Shown: positions 46,191-55,994 of the stretch, in pieces | Numbering within the stretch: position 1 is the first letter of the stretch | Layout: every line of letters begins with the position of its first letter | Source: Paenibacillus alvei DSM 29 | Lineage (GTDB): Bacteria; Bacillota; Bacilli; Paenibacillales; Paenibacillaceae | Assembly (NCBI RefSeq): GCF_000293805.1 | Contig: NZ_AMBZ01000003.1 | Coordinates: 62,001 to 126,000, forward strand | Length of the DNA: 64,000 nt | Direction: 5' to 3' | Position numbers and translations under genes: made by a program | The notes under the pieces: generated by a model | The model's database searches: none | Seen by the model: only the letters and a program-made list of their open reading frames with translations | Told to the model about the DNA's origin: nothing

Positions 46191-47399
46191 CTATTGCACC
46201 TTTGCATCTGGCTTAATGAACAGGCAGACGAGTATAAGCGCAATAATAGATAAAGCCGTCACACTAATAAAAATAATTTGATGTGACTTCTCCATCATCC
46301 AGGTGAACAGTGGCGGCCCAAGTGCAACTCCGAAGAAGCGCAGACTGCTGTACAAAGACGTTATCATCCCACGCTCTGCTTTTTCCACACTTCCCGTAAT
46401 CATCGTATTGAGGCAAGGAAGAAGCATTCCCGTTCCGATGCTGCTAATCGTAATTAAGGCAATGAACCACACGATCTGCTTGTGGAACATGATCGTAAGA
46501 CCGAGTGATAGTGACATGCAGACAAGTCCGATTATCATCATACGCCGAATGAGAATACCGTTTTTCTTAATTAAGCTACCTGTAATGAAGGCGGTGGTTA
46601 CAATGCCAAGCAGCGGAATCGCGAGCACGAGACCTTTCACGACACCTTTAATGGAATATGGCTTTTCCTCTAATATATCGGATAAATAAATCAAAATGCC
46701 GAACAAAATGAATAAGGCGAGCGAGCCTGCAAAAAAAGCGGGTATTAGCCAACGCCCCATTTTTTTGAATATTTCGGCAACATTGTGCAAGTACGTTTTC
46801 AACGGAGTAGGCTCCTGCTTGCGTCGAGGTTCCTTGATTAGCCAAATAATCGCTACTAGCGACAAAGCGCAAAAGCAAGGAAAAGCAAAAAATGGGGCTG
46901 TCCATGTCCACAGCGCAAGCGCGGCTCCAAGGATTGGACTAATGACTTTGCCGGCTCCATTCGATGCTTCAATTAGTCCCATGGCTTGACTCTCTTCTGC
47001 TTCCTTATATAAATCACCGACGAGAGCCATGGCAATTGGAGCAGTTCCTGCAGCACCTAAGCCTTGGATAGCCCGGGAGCTAATAAGCAGCGGGTACGAA
47101 TTCCACAGTGCGCCCAGCCCGGTAAATACCCCGGCTGCTCCGTAAATAATAAGTCCCGGGATAATAATTTTTTTGCGCCCAAATCGGTCGGACAAATATC
47201 CTGCGACCGGGATAATAATGGCGGCAGATAGCGAGAACAAAGTAATAATGAGGCTCGTCTGAAGGGAAGTCAATCCAAGATGTCGCTTGACTTCGGGCAA
47301 AATCGGGACAAGCATGGAATTTCCCAGTACCATAACAAGGGGGACGGTTGCCAGAGCTGCATATTCAAGCCATAGTGGCCGAGATTGTTGTGATGACAT
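46191..47399 (-). CDS. MFS multidrug-type transporter
   Basis: The 402-residue protein has 12 predicted helices. It carries the motif GYLSDRFGRKKIIIPG between helices 2 and 3 and RAIQGLGAAGTAPIAMALVGDL (helix 4-5 motif B/C region), both typical of 12-TM drug/proton antiporters of the DHA1 group such as Bcr/TetA/BlT. The substrate cannot be told. The ATG at 47399 follows GAAGGAAAGG. It is next to, but not clearly in one operon with, the MerR gene. Confidence 0.9.
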   Translation of the reverse strand: MSSQQSRPLWLEYAALATVPLVMVLGNSMLVPILPEVKRHLGLTSLQTSLIITLFSLSAAIIIPVAGYLSDRFGRKKIIIPGLIIYGAAGVFTGLGALWNSYPLLISSRAIQGLGAAGTAPIAMALVGDLYKEAEESQAMGLIEASNGAGKVISPILGAALALWTWTAPFFAFPCFCALSLVAIIWLIKEPRRKQEPTPLKTYLHNVAEIFKKMGRWLIPAFFAGSLALFILFGILIYLSDILEEKPYSIKGVVKGLVLAIPLLGIVTTAFITGSLIKKNGILIRRMMIIGLVCMSLSLGLTIMFHKQIVWFIALITISSIGTGMLLPCLNTMITGSVEKAERGMITSLYSSLRFFGVALGPPLFTWMMEKSHQIIFISVTALSIIALILVCLFIKPDAKVQ

Positions 47400-47574
47400 A
47401 CATTACCTTTCCTTCGTGTAGTCTTTGAGTCAGTTCGTCGTTACTGTACCCGCATAACTCGGTTGGCATACGTGAGCAGGTTAGGAAAGGTGATTGTCGG
47501 AAGGGAATCGTATTTTTACTGGAAAAAGGGTACAATATGAACACGGAACAAGATGCGAACAAGGAGAATATAGG

Positions 47575-48126
47575 ATGAAAAAAAGTTTACTATTGCTTGT
47601 AGTGAGTGTGCTGCTCATTGGAATTGCGATATGGAACAATCAAGATAAGTCGACATCTACAGTCAGCAATAATGGAGCTCCGACCAAAATTGGCGGGCAG
47701 GTTGGGGACTTGGCGCCATCGATTTCATTGAATGTGCTAGGGTCTGAGTTGAAACCTATTACGGTAGGCGGGAAGCAAGACAAGCCGATCTTTGTTAACT
47801 TTTGGGCTTCCTGGTGTGATCCGTGCAAGGCTGAAGCGCCTGATTTGGTGAAGCTGCACGAGAAGTATAAGGATAAGCTGTTAATGGTATCGATTAATGT
47901 AACCGCTCACGATACAGAAGAAGGAGCCAAGGAATTCGTTGCGGCCTATGGTTTAACGAATCCGGTTCTTCTGGATAGTAGAGGGCAGGCGTTCAAAGCG
48001 TATAATGGAATTGGCTTCCCAACGAATGTACTGCTGGATAAGAACGGAGTAATTCGTCAGCGTTATGATGGTATCAGGCCACCTGCTGAATTAGAACAGG
48101 CCATTCAACAAGTCATTGCAGAATAA
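47575..48126 (+). CDS. TlpA/ResA-like membrane-anchored thioredoxin
   Basis: The 183-residue protein has an N-terminal signal anchor (KKSLLLLVVSVLLIGIAIW) and an external thioredoxin domain with the active site WASWCDPCKAEAPDL (C81 and C84). It ends with the cis-proline region GIGFPTNVLLDKNG. Members act as extracytoplasmic thiol reductants, for instance in cytochrome c maturation (ResA) or spore cortex formation (StoA). The neighbours do not decide between these. The ATG at 47575 follows AACAAGGAG, and the longer frame from 47494 lacks a ribosome site. Confidence 0.92.
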   Translation: MKKSLLLLVVSVLLIGIAIWNNQDKSTSTVSNNGAPTKIGGQVGDLAPSISLNVLGSELKPITVGGKQDKPIFVNFWASWCDPCKAEAPDLVKLHEKYKDKLLMVSINVTAHDTEEGAKEFVAAYGLTNPVLLDSRGQAFKAYNGIGFPTNVLLDKNGVIRQRYDGIRPPAELEQAIQQVIAE

Positions 48127-48139
48127 CGAACTGAAGTAA

Positions 48140-48179
48140 ATAGAGCCATGACCACTTATCAAGGAGGTCATGGCTCTAT
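48140..48179. terminator. Hairpin between convergent tlpA-like and cimA genes
   Basis: The perfect arms atagagccatgacc / ggtcatggctctat surround a 12-base loop. The T-run is weak on both strands. Confidence 0.6.
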
Positions 48180-48205
48180 CTCTATGAAAGAATATTTGCA
48201 TTACG

Positions 48206-49819
48206 TTAGTGATTGACGAGTCCAACCTGCTCTTTGCGCTCGGTGGACGTAGCCACCTTCTCTTGACCTATTAACGCGTAACGAATACTGTCGATAAGTG
48301 CTTCCCAACTGGCCTCAATAACGTTGCTGGAGACTCCGACTGTACTCCACGTATTGTTGGAGTCTGTTGATTCGATCAGCACTCGTACCTTGGCTGCTGT
48401 CGTATTGTTCTCATCGAGTACACGAACTTTATAATCGGTGAGATGCATGTCTGCGATAGAAGGGTAATGGCGACTAAGTGCTTTGCGCAGCGCACTGTCT
48501 AATGCGTTCACAGGGCCGTTGCCCTCAGCGGCCATATAAATGGACTCGTCATCTACTTGCAGCTTGACGATTGCTTCAGATACAACGGATTGCTGTGATG
48601 ATTTTTCTACCAGTATTTTAAACGACTCAAATGTGAAAGGATCCTCGGCTTGCCCTGTAGCCTGACGCAATAAGAGCTCCAGAGAAGCGTCCGCGCCTTC
48701 GAATTGATAGCCCTGATGCTCAAGCTCCTTGATTCGATCCATAATTGCTCTCGTTTCAGGCTTCGTAGCATCAAGTTCGTACCCTAATTGCTGTGCCTTT
48801 GAAAGAACGTTGCTCTGGCCTGCTAATTCAGATACAAGTATCCGTTGTTTGTTGCCAACCAATTCAGGGACGATATGCTCATAGGTACGAGAATCCTTCA
48901 TGATCGCAGAGACATGGATGCCTCCCTTATGTGCAAAGGCTGCGTTGCCTACATAAGGCTGATTGACAGGCATAGCTACGTTGGCGATCTCGCTTATATA
49001 TCGAGCAGCCGGTGTTAGCGCTTGGAGCTGGCTATCTTCAACACAGGAGTATCCCATCTTCAATTGAAGTGTCGGAATGATGGAGCATAGATTGGCGTTG
49101 CCGCATCTTTCACCATATCCGTTGATTGTGCCTTGTACTTGTGTGACGCCTGCTTCTACCGCTGCAAGTGTATTCGCAACAGCGAGCTCACAATCGTTGT
49201 GTGTATGAATGCCAAGCTTCACTTGCACATGGTTGCGAACATCTCGAATGATGGTGCCGATTTCGTTAGGCAGTGTGCCTCCATTGGTATCGCACATGAC
49301 GACCCAGTCAGCGCCGGCTTCTTGCGCCTTGCGCAGTACTGCAATCGCATATTCCGTGTTGTTTTTGTAGCCGTCAAAGAAATGCTCTGCGTCGAGCATC
49401 ACCTCAAGTCCTGCTTGCTTCAGATAGGCGATAGAATCATAGATCATGGCTAAATTTTCATCCAGCGTCGTTTGTAGGGCGGTATGGACGTGGAAGTCCC
49501 ATGACTTTCCTACAAGCGTTGCGGTAGGAACGTTCGCTTCAATAATGCGATTTAGGTTGGCGTCCTGTTCGGCGAGTGAATCTTTGCGTCGGGTACTGCC
49601 GAATGCCGTTAGTTTCGCATTCCATGAATAAGCAGCTACTCTTTTGAAAAATTCAATATCCTTGCCGTTGCTTCCCGGAATGCCGCCTTCAATGTATGTG
49701 ACGCCAATCGCATCAAGTTTGCGCGCGATTTTGATTTTATCGTCCGCGGACAAGCTAATTCCTTCGCCTTGGGTGCCATCGCGAAGTGTTGTGTCAAAGA
49801 TAGAGATGAATTTTGACAT
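48206..49819 (-). CDS. cimA: (R)-citramalate synthase CimA
   Basis: The 537-residue enzyme condenses pyruvate with acetyl-CoA to citramalate, giving a threonine-independent route to 2-oxobutyrate and isoleucine. The start FISIFDTTLRDGTQGEGIS, the HMGL signature LGIHTHNDCELAVANTLAAV, and a C-terminal LeuA-type regulatory domain after residue 400 are present. The length and the TQGEG variant match the TIGR00977 citramalate synthases rather than LeuA. It is encoded alone, with a strong TTAAGGAGGTTCC site. A possible promoter (TATAAT near 49870, minus strand) lies close upstream. Confidence 0.93.
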   Translation of the reverse strand: MSKFISIFDTTLRDGTQGEGISLSADDKIKIARKLDAIGVTYIEGGIPGSNGKDIEFFKRVAAYSWNAKLTAFGSTRRKDSLAEQDANLNRIIEANVPTATLVGKSWDFHVHTALQTTLDENLAMIYDSIAYLKQAGLEVMLDAEHFFDGYKNNTEYAIAVLRKAQEAGADWVVMCDTNGGTLPNEIGTIIRDVRNHVQVKLGIHTHNDCELAVANTLAAVEAGVTQVQGTINGYGERCGNANLCSIIPTLQLKMGYSCVEDSQLQALTPAARYISEIANVAMPVNQPYVGNAAFAHKGGIHVSAIMKDSRTYEHIVPELVGNKQRILVSELAGQSNVLSKAQQLGYELDATKPETRAIMDRIKELEHQGYQFEGADASLELLLRQATGQAEDPFTFESFKILVEKSSQQSVVSEAIVKLQVDDESIYMAAEGNGPVNALDSALRKALSRHYPSIADMHLTDYKVRVLDENNTTAAKVRVLIESTDSNNTWSTVGVSSNVIEASWEALIDSIRYALIGQEKVATSTERKEQVGLVNH

Positions 49820-50109
49820 TCTAGGAACCTCCTTAAGTTATGCAAGGATGAATATGGAAATAACTATTTCCCTATTATAGCACTGCTTTCTTGCTTGTAT
49901 AGTCGAAAATCATAATCGTATACTTGATTTTTTAGCAAAGGAAGTTGGTATTCATGCTTGCAACGGATTGTAGTAATCAGTAAGCTTATAAGAGAATAGA
50001 ACAATTGTTCGAGATAACTTGGTAATATATAGAAATAAAGGGATCGTTGTCTTGCGTAGTTAATTAGGCTGTATGAATACAATGAAGCTGTTAGGAAGGG
50101 GGCAGTATT
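49820..50109. other. Divergent intergenic region cimA / dinB
   Basis: The region is AT-rich with a minus-strand TATAAT near 49870 that probably serves cimA. No T-box features or small genes were recognised. The dinB ribosome site GGAAGGGGGC lies at its end. Confidence 0.4.
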
Positions 50110-51414
50110 ATGAATGAGAACGAAACTTCGCGCAACTACATACAACAATATTATCCGACCAAGGGTCGAGTCATATTGCATCTCGACATGAATGCTTTTT
50201 ATTGCTCTGTACATGCAGCAGAAGAACCTGAAAAATATCAAGGCCAGCCAACGGCGGTGGCTGGCAGCATGGAATTGCGCAAGGGTATCATTGTTACTTG
50301 TTCTTATGCTGCCCGCAAGCTTGGCATTCGCACAGGAATGCATGTGAAGGAGGCGATGCGGCTGTGTCCCCACTTGATTGTCATTCGGCCTGATTTTTAT
50401 TTATATCGCAAATATTCAAGAGCCTTTATCGAAATCGCGCGCAGCTATACCCCGCTAGTAGAGGTCGTTTCGATTGATGAGTGTTATATGGATATTACAG
50501 GATCCAAAATATTTGGCACACCGCTCGACATTGCTAATGAACTGCAGACGAGGATTCGAGAGGAATTGAGCTTGCCTTGCTCAGTTGGCATAGCACCGAA
50601 TAAGCTGCTTGCAAAAATGGCGTCTGATATGAAAAAGCCAAATGGGATTACCATCCTGCGAATTCGGGATATGTCGAAGCAATTGTGGCATAAACCGTGC
50701 GGCGAGTTGTTCGGGATTGGTCGCAAAACTGCTGATAAGCTGTCCCGCGCGGGAATACGCACTATTGGAGAACTGGCGCATACCGATGAAGGGCGGCTCG
50801 TGTCATTGTTCGGCATACAGGGGCATTGGATGAAGCAGGCAGCCAATGGCATCGACGATTCGCCAGTGAAAGCAGAGCGTGAACAGAACAAATCAATCGG
50901 CCATACGACGACCTTGCCGAAGGATGTGGAGTCGAAGGAAGAAGTAAGAAGAATTTTGTTGAACTTGGCAGATCAGGTGGCGCGCCGGATACGAAAGCAA
51001 AAACTGATGGCACAAACTGTACAGCTTACTATTCGTACTCCGGATATGAAGACGATAACGCGGTCAAGCACACTCCAGAGACCCACAGACGATGCTGGAT
51101 GCTTGTTGGATGAGGCCTGGAAGCTTTATGAGAAGCACTGGACGTCAGGCAGGCCGATTCGGCTTCTAGGGATTACGGGCCAAAATCTAGTAGCAAAGCA
51201 AGAAGCGGCCGTACAGTTGGATTTGTTTGATTTCGAGCGTCAGCCGAAGCGAGAGCAATTGATAGAGACGATGGATCGGATACGAGATAAATATGGAGAA
51301 AATGCGATTGTTACGTTAGGAATGCTTGGAGATGATCCTTCTACATTGCTTCGCAATCACCGTGTTCGGGGTACTTCCCTTCAAACCGATACACTGCATG
51401 GATCAGACGAGTAA
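50110..51414 (+). CDS. dinB: DNA polymerase IV (Y family)
   Basis: The 434-residue translesion polymerase has the catalytic motifs HLDMNAFYCSVHAAE (with the steric-gate region) and VEVVSIDECYMDITG (the DE pair). It also has the helix-hairpin-helix region FGIGRKTADKLSRAGIRTIGELA, and the little-finger domain after about residue 240. The C-terminal end LDLFDF resembles the QLxLF-type beta-clamp-binding motif. It lacks a UmuD partner, and no LexA box was recognised upstream. Confidence 0.94.
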   Translation: MNENETSRNYIQQYYPTKGRVILHLDMNAFYCSVHAAEEPEKYQGQPTAVAGSMELRKGIIVTCSYAARKLGIRTGMHVKEAMRLCPHLIVIRPDFYLYRKYSRAFIEIARSYTPLVEVVSIDECYMDITGSKIFGTPLDIANELQTRIREELSLPCSVGIAPNKLLAKMASDMKKPNGITILRIRDMSKQLWHKPCGELFGIGRKTADKLSRAGIRTIGELAHTDEGRLVSLFGIQGHWMKQAANGIDDSPVKAEREQNKSIGHTTTLPKDVESKEEVRRILLNLADQVARRIRKQKLMAQTVQLTIRTPDMKTITRSSTLQRPTDDAGCLLDEAWKLYEKHWTSGRPIRLLGITGQNLVAKQEAAVQLDLFDFERQPKREQLIETMDRIRDKYGENAIVTLGMLGDDPSTLLRNHRVRGTSLQTDTLHGSDE

Positions 51415-51453
51415 TTAATAATTTTCAAATCATTTAAAAAAGTTGGAAATCGT

Positions 51454-51482
51454 TTGAATTCCAAGCTTGTTTGTATTATATT
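51454..51482 (+). promoter_or_regulatory. Sigma-A-type promoter of the ferredoxin gene
   Basis: TTGAAT (51454-51459) and TATATT (51477-51482) are separated by 17 bases, and the start codon lies about 50 bases downstream. Confidence 0.6.
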
Positions 51483-51530
51483 GATAACGGAGGAACCAAG
51501 AAGATCTGTACGATTACAGGAGGGAACTGA

Positions 51531-51767
<237 letters not shown>

Positions 51768-51812
51768 TCTACTGGAAGCATACTACACACATAGAGAGAG
51801 AAATACCTACAC

Positions 51813-51843
51813 GATCCCCGCGCCTCCCGCGGGGATTTTATTA
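51813..51843 (+). terminator. Intrinsic terminator of the ferredoxin gene
   Basis: The stem atccccgcg / cgcggggat is followed by TTTTATT. Confidence 0.9.
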
Positions 51844-52033
51844 TATCTGCTCACCTCAACTAATTACTGCATCAAAGCAACAATTCGCAAAATTCGACAA
51901 AATTCAGCTTGAAATAACCAATATCATCGTATACGCTCATACAATATGATAGATTAAATATAGCAGAATATATCATTCTTGATTGTAGCAATAAACTGGT
52001 TCATGCTGCCAAGGTGAAGTAGGTGATTTCGAG

Positions 52034-53896
52034 ATGAGAAAATTCGTTGTCCCGGCATTGATCGTATCGCTGCTGACCATGATTATGGTATATGTGTACA
52101 CTCATGGAGCTGGTGGCGTGTTTCATATGGCGGAGCAGGCATTTCGTGATGCTTTGCGAACGAAGAGTATTGAACAGCGGCAGCCCGATGATCGAATCAA
52201 GATGATAGCGATTGACGAGCCTTCATTAGCACAACTCGGCTCTTTTCCATGGTCTCGCTCCTATTATGCCGAATTAAGTGCAAGGTTGATGCATGCCGGT
52301 GCCCGGGCGGTCGTCATCGATTTACTGATGCTTGATCCCTCTATGCATGAAGAGGAGGACGAACGCTTATCTGAACAATTGAGTACATACCCGTCAATAT
52401 ACTTGCCGGTGCAGGTTTCACTTCTTCCTTTACAAGAGAATGCCCATTCTCTCGAAGCGTCTGGTGTTGAGCGGCCTCCATCTTCCATTCGAGTTGCTGA
52501 TAGTCAACTCGGACATGTGAATGTAATTCCAGACGGTGACGGCGTTATTCGAAAAATTAGTTTAGGCATTCCGGATGAACATGGAAAGATGATTCCTTCT
52601 ATAGATGTTCTAGCCGCGAATCAGTTATTGCCAGAAGATAAGCAAATTCGGTGGGATGGGTTAAGCGGCCGTTGGTATCGGGGGGAGAAGGTGATTCCGA
52701 CAGAGAATCGGGATCAAGTCGCATTCGATTATTTCTCTTCCATTTATGGCGATAGCACGGACAATCTGTACGGCTATGATCGTCAGTCGTTTGCAGATGT
52801 ATGGAATGGTACTGTTGATCCTTCCTATTACAAGAACTCCGTCGTCTTAATAGGCCCCTATGCAGCCTCATTAAGCGACCGGCACATGACGCCGCTTAGT
52901 CGATCAATGACACTTTATGGCGTGGAGATTCACGCGAATATGGTTCAATCGCTAGTGGAAGGTCGCTTTTATAAGGAAGCTCCGTTTTTTTGGAATGTGA
53001 TTGCATTACTTCTAGGAATTAGCATTGTAGGTTGGAGCGCATCGCGAATTCGAGGCGTTCAAGGTGTTGCTGCAGCAATAGGTATCGTCTTTGTATTTAC
53101 AATCGTATGGATTGGTATTTACGAGAGTGGCTCTGTCTTCATTCCCTACTTTACTGAGCTTTGCGGAATGGGGGCTTCTTTTGTTCTCATCGTTGCCTAT
53201 CGGGGCCGAGAAGAACGCAGAGCAAGACAGCATGTTGAAGATTTATTTGGCAGGTATGTATCACCTGCGGTTGTGATGAAGCTGCTGGAATCACAAGCAC
53301 CTGTTAAGGCAGGAGGAGTACGTACTGACATTTCGGTTATGTTCATTGATGTAAGAGGATTTACTCCATTGTCTGAAAGGCTCGCTCCTGAAGTAACGAT
53401 CCAACTTCTGAATCAATACTTGCATTTGTGTGCAAACACGATATTTAAGCATAATGGAACCTTGGATAAATTTATGGGCGATGGCGTTATGGCAATCTTT
53501 GGAGCGCCGCAGCATCTTGATAATCATGCTGAACACGCAGTACGAGCCGCATTAGAGCTTCAACGCTGTGCTGAGCAATTGCGTACTCAATTATTGCAGG
53601 AAATTGAGCTGAGTGACCGATTTGGAATCGGTATCGGTATTCAGAGTGGGGAAGCGATAGTTGGAAATGTCGGTTCTGAGCAACTGCGCTTGGACTATAC
53701 GGCCATCGGAGATACCGTCAATGTAGCTTCGCGATTGGAATCACGAGCCTTGCCGGGGCAAATTGTTGTTGGAAAGGAAACCTATTTGAGAATTTGCAAT
53801 CGTTTTGAAGTGACAAGTATTGGAGCACTTCAATTAAAAGGGAAATCGGAACAAGTATTAGCTTATGAAGTTCGTGCTGAGCGGGAAGGAAACTGA
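52034..53896 (+). CDS. CHASE2-domain class III adenylate cyclase
   Basis: The 620-residue membrane enzyme has one N-terminal helix (residues 4-22), an external CHASE2 sensor domain (about 30-310, with IKMIAIDEPSLAQLGSFPWS), three close-packed helices (about 315-385) and a cytosolic cyclase domain (about 415-600). Metal-binding aspartates are D439 (MFIDVRGFT) and D483 (FMGDGVMAIFG). The base-recognition pair is K479 and D554 (LDYTAIGDT), the adenylate-type combination. Transition-state residues N563 and R567 (NVASRLES) are also present, so activity is expected. It is the first of four co-directional genes for surface proteins. Signalling by cAMP is little studied in Bacillales. Confidence 0.93.
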   Translation: MRKFVVPALIVSLLTMIMVYVYTHGAGGVFHMAEQAFRDALRTKSIEQRQPDDRIKMIAIDEPSLAQLGSFPWSRSYYAELSARLMHAGARAVVIDLLMLDPSMHEEEDERLSEQLSTYPSIYLPVQVSLLPLQENAHSLEASGVERPPSSIRVADSQLGHVNVIPDGDGVIRKISLGIPDEHGKMIPSIDVLAANQLLPEDKQIRWDGLSGRWYRGEKVIPTENRDQVAFDYFSSIYGDSTDNLYGYDRQSFADVWNGTVDPSYYKNSVVLIGPYAASLSDRHMTPLSRSMTLYGVEIHANMVQSLVEGRFYKEAPFFWNVIALLLGISIVGWSASRIRGVQGVAAAIGIVFVFTIVWIGIYESGSVFIPYFTELCGMGASFVLIVAYRGREERRARQHVEDLFGRYVSPAVVMKLLESQAPVKAGGVRTDISVMFIDVRGFTPLSERLAPEVTIQLLNQYLHLCANTIFKHNGTLDKFMGDGVMAIFGAPQHLDNHAEHAVRAALELQRCAEQLRTQLLQEIELSDRFGIGIGIQSGEAIVGNVGSEQLRLDYTAIGDTVNVASRLESRALPGQIVVGKETYLRICNRFEVTSIGALQLKGKSEQVLAYEVRAEREGN

Positions 53897-53978
53897 GTTG
53901 GATAGATTCGCCAACATGTTCATGATAGCGGTTCTAGAAATGAATCTTATGTCTGAGAAATGAGGAGAGCATGGAAGA

Positions 53979-55973
53979 ATGCGAAAGAAACGCTTGTTGC
54001 AAAGCAGTCTCGCCTTTATGGTGGTGTTTTTTACACTGTTTGGAGCTGGATCATGGGGAACTGCATATGGTGCAGAGGGTGCAGCCAAAGCCGTACGAGT
54101 GGGTATTGTGAAGGAATGGAAAGGCAGTGTGTCGGTTACCAAGGCCGGAGGAGATAAGCCGATTCAAGTATTTAAAAAAATGAGTATTAATCAAGGAGAT
54201 CGCCTTCGTACCGGAGATAAATCCCGAATTGTCATTCAATTGGTCGGGGGAGATAAAGAGGATGAACTGACGATTGGCGCAGATGCAGATGTTAGCTTTA
54301 CCGAGTTAAAAAAGGACGGCGGTGTGAAGACTCGCATCGGTGTATGGGCAGGTTCCGTCTTTACCAAGGTAAAGTCTATTGCAGGAATCGATGATCGATT
54401 TGTGCTGGAGACGCCAACAACGGTTATGGCGGTTCGCGGCACGCAATTCGGGGTCAAGGTCTATCCCTTAAATGGACTGACACAGTTGTATGTTACAGCG
54501 GGGATTGTAAGAACGGAATTCCCAATCAAGGTCAGCAGCAGTTCTGATTTATCAGGCAGCCAGCCGCAAAAAAAGGATACATCATTCGGTAAAAGTAAGG
54601 TCGTGACAATCGGCCATCAAGATGTATTTCCTGCACAAACGGCTGCGTTTACTTTATCAGGGTTAGGAACTGACTATAAATATGGGTATGCGGATGCAGG
54701 GACACTGCTTACACAATGGGATATGGCAGTTGTGAAAGCGATGATTGCTGGTGCGGCAGATGCAGAAGAGGAGAATAAGACGACCATGAAACAGTGGTCA
54801 GAGGGAAAATGTGAAGGAGCCAGTCTACAGTTGCGTGCATGTGAGGTTCTTCAATCTTATGGGATGCTGCAGGGGAAATTTAGCGGGATACTGCGCGGAG
54901 GCTCTGATCAACTTATCGAGAATATTGCGAATAGCGGCAAGGCGGAACCACTTGAGAAACGGGTCGCTCATAATATGAGCAGCTTCATTGCTTATGTGGT
55001 TCGAACTGCTGTAGAGTATGGAAAGCTGACAGAGCAGGAAGCGAACCTGAGCGGGTTACCATGGAAAACAGCAACGCTATTATTGACAAAGGAAGAATCT
55101 CAGCAGCAGACCTTCATACATAAGCATGTAGAGGAACAGGCGGGGTTGGGAGAGCTAGAAGCAAATGATGGGCTGAAAAAGGAAGGAGCCCTTGAGCAGC
55201 AGCGAAAGGCTGCGGAGCTTCAAGAACAGGGACAAGTAGAGAAGAATTATGAGGCCTCACTGAGCTCGGAACTTATGAAGCAGCAATTTATAGAAAATTT
55301 AAAAAAAGCTCAACTGGAAGTATGTGAAAATGCATACGAAAATCGAGTATGTCAGGAATCTAACAAAGATAAGGATTTTCAAGGCGGAGCGGTCAATCCG
55401 AGTTCCCCTGATCCAAGTCGTCCGGATCCAGAGAAACCAGATCCAAAGCCAGATCCGAAACCGGATCCAAAGCCGGATCCAAAGCCACAAGAACACGTTC
55501 TTGAACTGGCCGCTGATAAGGATGAAGTCAAGTCAGGTGATCAATTCATTGTGACGGCGATACTGAAGCGCCTAACCGCCCCTGTAAACGCAGCTTCATT
55601 GCAGTTCACCATTGAGATAGAAAAGGGAGCTGAACTAGACACAGGGGAATTGCAAGCAAATAAAGAGAAATATCGAGATGGCGGTGGCAAATTTCAAATT
55701 GCACACCAACCTGGAGATTATGCAAAGAGCAATAGTGTCGATTCCGTGGTGACCGCAACCCAGTCATTAATCACATATCGCATTATGATGACTACATCTG
55801 GATATGTAGCACTCAACAGCGACGATACGCTCGTCAAGCTGCCGTTTAAAACAAATGGAAGCAATAATCCAGTGTCATTAAAATTGACGAATGTTCGTTT
55901 TTATGATGAAAAAGGTTTGCTGCTGCAAGTTAATACGATGGAGAAACCGCTCGAAATCAAGCTTATTCCGTAA
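53979..55973 (+). CDS. Secreted FecR-domain protein with Pro-Asp-Pro-Lys linker and cohesin-like C-terminal domain
   Basis: The 664-residue protein has a signal peptide (basic MRKKRLLQ, hydrophobic core, cleavage near AYGA). A FecR domain spans about residues 45-165 and includes GDRLRTGDKSRIVIQL and TPTTVMAVRGTQFGVKV. A helical region of about 270 residues is rich in Glu, Gln and Ala. A repeat linker of PDPKP units (about 485-505) follows, and a beta-rich C-terminal domain (about 507-664, LELAADKDEVKSGDQFIVT) resembles cohesin-type modules of surface proteins. FecR domains elsewhere sense or transmit signals across the envelope. The gene lies 82 bases after the cyclase and 21 bases before the NHL gene, so one transcript is likely. 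Confidence 0.85.
   Translation: MRKKRLLQSSLAFMVVFFTLFGAGSWGTAYGAEGAAKAVRVGIVKEWKGSVSVTKAGGDKPIQVFKKMSINQGDRLRTGDKSRIVIQLVGGDKEDELTIGADADVSFTELKKDGGVKTRIGVWAGSVFTKVKSIAGIDDRFVLETPTTVMAVRGTQFGVKVYPLNGLTQLYVTAGIVRTEFPIKVSSSSDLSGSQPQKKDTSFGKSKVVTIGHQDVFPAQTAAFTLSGLGTDYKYGYADAGTLLTQWDMAVVKAMIAGAADAEEENKTTMKQWSEGKCEGASLQLRACEVLQSYGMLQGKFSGILRGGSDQLIENIANSGKAEPLEKRVAHNMSSFIAYVVRTAVEYGKLTEQEANLSGLPWKTATLLLTKEESQQQTFIHKHVEEQAGLGELEANDGLKKEGALEQQRKAAELQEQGQVEKNYEASLSSELMKQQFIENLKKAQLEVCENAYENRVCQESNKDKDFQGGAVNPSSPDPSRPDPEKPDPKPDPKPDPKPDPKPQEHVLELAADKDEVKSGDQFIVTAILKRLTAPVNAASLQFTIEIEKGAELDTGELQANKEKYRDGGGKFQIAHQPGDYAKSNSVDSVVTATQSLITYRIMMTTSGYVALNSDDTLVKLPFKTNGSNNPVSLKLTNVRFYDEKGLLLQVNTMEKPLEIKLIP
55440..55488 (+). 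repeat. 12-base repeats encoding the Pro-Asp-Pro-Lys linker
   Basis: About four near-identical copies of a 12-base unit (gatccaaagcca and variants) encode PDPK repeats in the FecR-domain protein. Copy number could vary by slippage. Confidence 0.85.
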
Positions 55974-55994
55974 CGGTTGAAGGAGATATTGGAA

